From contig LNAC01000770.1 in the NCBI GenBank assembly GCA_002007465.1, positions 181,678 to 245,677 of the forward strand: DNA of 64,000 nucleotides, given 5' to 3'. The first letter of the stretch is position 1; every line of letters starts with the position of its first letter. Under the pieces are notes generated by a model that ran no database searches, had not been told where the DNA came from, and was given only the letters and a program-made list of their open reading frames with translations. This DNA comes from Ailurus styani. Taxonomy: Eukaryota; Chordata; Mammalia; Carnivora; Ailuridae. Positions 58,001 through 61,700 of this stretch are shown here, piece by piece. The translations under genes were made by a program, and so were the position numbers.

Positions 58001-58697
58001 CTCCCAGTTAATAAGGCAAAAGGCAAGCTTATTCAACTTTCCATAAATACTTTCCTTTCCATCTCCCTACATTTTTTTTTGAAATTGTGCCATATGTACT
58101 TTCCATACTATACTGCTTCCCTAACAATGATCATTTAGTCTTTGTTCTTTAGGTAAAATAAAGTTAACACTCACAACCAGTTCTTATGTCAAACTCTTTC
58201 ACATACTGTTGATTAACTGAAGCTTGTTCTCTAGATTCCTCAGGAGTGATTCCTAGTTTGTCTGTAGTATTTATACCTGAAGGTCAGTTTGGGTGAATAT
58301 AAAACCCATACCTTGCCATTTTCTTTGAATATTTAAAAAATGTTTCTCCAGTGGAGTGCCATCGGGCATTAAGTGTTGGTGATGACAGTGTGATCTTCTT
58401 CCTCTTATAAATTAATAATTTTACTAATCTGAGTGTCCGCTTTCCTGAATTAATTTTCCAAGACATGTAGTGTGCCCTTTTGTATACAGTTTTAAGTAGT
58501 CTTTTATTTTAGGAACACTTTCTTGTAGTTTTTAGTATTTATTTTGTTCTATTTCTTTTAATTTTCTTCTTTGAGATTTCCATTACACAAATGTTGAGGC
58601 TTTTTGATCTATTTTAGAGATCTTTTGTTTTAAATCTCTTGGATTTTTATTCTTTTTAAGTTTGTCCTCCTTTCTGTCTTCTATTTCTTTATTTGAC

Positions 58698-58732
<35 letters not shown>

Positions 58733-61700
58733 GAGAGAGAAGACAAGCAGGAGGAGGGGCAAAGAGAGGGAGAAGGACAAGCAGGCTTCCTGCTGAGCAG
58801 GAAACTTGACTTGGGGCTTGATCCCAGGATCTTGGGATCATGACCTAAGCAGAAGGTAGACACTTTCTTGAACCACCCAGGTGCCCCTCTATCTTCTATT
58901 TCTCTTAAGGTATTATCTATTGTGTATTTGCTTTTGTGTTACTTTTTCTAGTTTAGTCTGTATCTCTGATATGATTTTTTTAATTTTTTTTATTATTTTT
59001 TTAAGATTTTATTTATTTATTTCACAGAGGGAGAGAGATCACAAGGAGGCAGAGAGGCAGGCAGAAAGAGAGAGAGGGGGAAGCAGGCTCCCCGCTGAGC
59101 AGGGAGCCCGATGCGGGCCTTGATCCCAGGACCCTGAGATCATGACCTGAGCCGAAAGCAGAGTCTTTAACCCACTGAGCCACCCAGGCGCCCTCTGATA
59201 TGATTTTTAAATTTTATTTCTTTCTTGAGTGTTGTCATCTCTCATTTCAAATTTACTTTTTCTGTAATCAATCTTATTTCTGATTTTTTATAATTTTGTT
59301 TTATGTTGTTCTTCAGTATCTATAATTTTATAAATTTTTTAGGTCATTTTGAAATTTACCATTTTATTGTTTTGTGAGCATGCCTTTTTGGTGGGTTTCC
59401 ATTGTGTTAAGGGGTATTATTTGGCCTTTTAATCATTTTTCTCCTAATAGTTTGTATAGAATTTTGACTGTAATTCTTTATTTTGCTCACGTTTTAAGTG
59501 AAATAAAACTTCCTGTGCTTTTAGAAGGAAGAGGTGGATCACAATTGCTTTCCTAGCTTCATGGCTCTAGAATTCTCTGGTGTTGTTTTCCCAAAATGAG
59601 AATATATGTTCTCATATTTTGATATTTTGCTCCTCTCCCCTGCTTTTGTCTGTATCTTTTCTTTCCTTTGCCCCCTTGTCTGACTTGCTAAAATTAGGCT
59701 CTATTCCCAAAAGTTTCTACTCAGTGTCAAGTCATGGAAGAGATTATCAGTTTACTTCCAAAGGTTATATGGCTACGGCTCCAGTACCATGACATTGTGG
59801 CACATTTTAGATCTTCAGTATCCAACTATGAAGAGCATCTTTCATTACTCCCTTCTCAGTCTTGGGTGCTGTTCTCAGATTGGCTTGCATGCTCCAGTGA
59901 AATACCATTTTCAGTCAGCCTTTCTTCCATACAAGTGCTGATAACCATAAGGGTCCATAACGACATGGTGTGCCACACCTGTTTGTATCTGGAGGCTTAC
60001 AGAGGGAAACCTAGTTGCTTACTTTTTATTGTAGAGACTGACTGTGCAATCTTTAGTTTTGCTATCCAAGTTGCTCTGTGTTTATGGTAGAATTCTACTA
60101 GACTCAAAAACTATGTCATGCCACTTTCCCAGAATCCTAATTCGTTTTTTGGTAATTTACACATTTTTTGGCTTTCCATGCAATGCTAAACTTATGAAAT
60201 ACATATTATTTCTATCTGCCTATGTCCCTCAAGTTTTTTTTAATATTTAACGCTTTGAATTCTATCAAGATATCAATCATACTGACCTATCTCTATTCTT
60301 TAGTACCACTAAAATTTATGTGCTCCAAATTTTTATCTTTCCCTTTTCTTAAAACCTCAAAATTAACTAGATTTATGAAATTTCAGAATGTTAGTAAAAT
60401 GAAAACTGACAACCCACCCAAAAAGAAAAATATATACAATTATTCAATAGTGAGAAAATCCATTCAGTGAATAACTACCTTATGTCAACAAGAGAGCATT
60501 CCAAAGATAATCTTCCCATTGTCCTTAAGTTTTCTTGAAGTTCTCGTAAACAGGTAATATTAACGACTAGTTCAACACCCACATCATACAGCAAGACCTA
60601 TGAAAGCAATAACTTTGAGTCTGTGGAAAGACAGTATTTCAAAATATATTTTGCAAACTGAATAACAATAAAAATTAGATTAAAAAATTTCAGGATAAAA
60701 ATACTGCATGCATTCACCTTCATAATTATTATTTTTAACTCTTCATTTACCTCTACCAATGTGTCTGTAACCATTCTGATGATCTGGCCTCTTCGCCACT
60801 GCTTTTTATCGGGGAGCTTAACAGCACAGTGCATGTCGTTTTCCCATTTAATAGGTTCCCACTTTGAGTTTTCATAAGCAGCTACCATTTTTTCTTCTAA
60901 ACTATATAAAGAAAAAATTTTAACTTTCAAACCTTTTCTTACAACATATAATGCTCCATCCATATGTCTTCTACTGTCCCTCCTTACCCGAACTGGATAC
61001 CTTGTTCTTCCTTGAATACCCAAGTATATTTCCACTGTATATTTGCAGGGTCTTTGAACTAGCTCTTCCCTCTGTGTGAGATTATCCTCCCCCAGGTATC
61101 CTCATGACTTACTCCCTTTCTTCAGGATCCATTACAAATGTCACTGTCTTCTTGAGGTCTTCCCTGATTATTCAAAATTGCCTTCCTCCCCAACTGCTTT
61201 TTCTCTATTGTTTTTATCATCTGCTACATTATATATTTTATTTGTCCATTGTCTCTCCCTCTGCTAGAATTTAAGCTTCATGACAGCAAAGACATGTAAA
61301 CATTTTTACCACTATATCCCCAACACCTAGAGTACTGGTTGTGTCCAATTAAGTATTCTTGGAATGGCTAATTCTAATACAGTGAAAATAAATAGTAAAG
61401 ATACTACTCGTGTACTTTAGTTTTAAAATAACTGTTTAGCTGAAATAATTTTGCTTTTAAGATTCCACACTTATGATTTCTAGATCTTTGAAACAAAATA
61501 CAGAAAAAAGCCCATAGGTAATATGTTTTCCTTATATATTATACCTATTAAGTAAGTTTTCCGTTAATAACCACTGAACATAAATCTTCTCAGGAGATAT
61601 CGCATTACAGATATGTACAGGCAGTTCCTTATTATAAAGTGATTGGAGATTCTCATTAGGCAGAGATTTTACAGACACAGGATTTAAGCTGTTTACTTCA

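Larger units (their letters stand above)
57890..60420 (-). repeat. Possible old LINE-like region, T-rich on + strand
   Basis: Apart from the SINEs this is T-rich prose-like sequence ('tgtttctccagtggagtgcc', 'ttcttgtagtttttagtatt') similar in style to antisense 5' parts of old L1/HAL1. I cannot align it to a family from memory, so this is weak. Confidence 0.3.
50867..60478. other. RNF17 9.6-kb intron
   Basis: Contains an L2 end, L1 pieces in both orientations at 51.8-56.4 kb, MIR, SINEs, and T-rich sequence at 58.0-60.4 kb. 51330-51810, 52700-53080, 53320-53940 and 56360-57300 show nothing I can assign with confidence. Long open frames near 59.6-60.3 kb have no recognisable domain. Confidence 0.7.

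Noticed and set aside
59374..60250. Overlapping open frames of 60-118 codons on the + strand
   Set aside because: T-rich intron sequence with hydrophobic, low-information products; no domain or splice signals.
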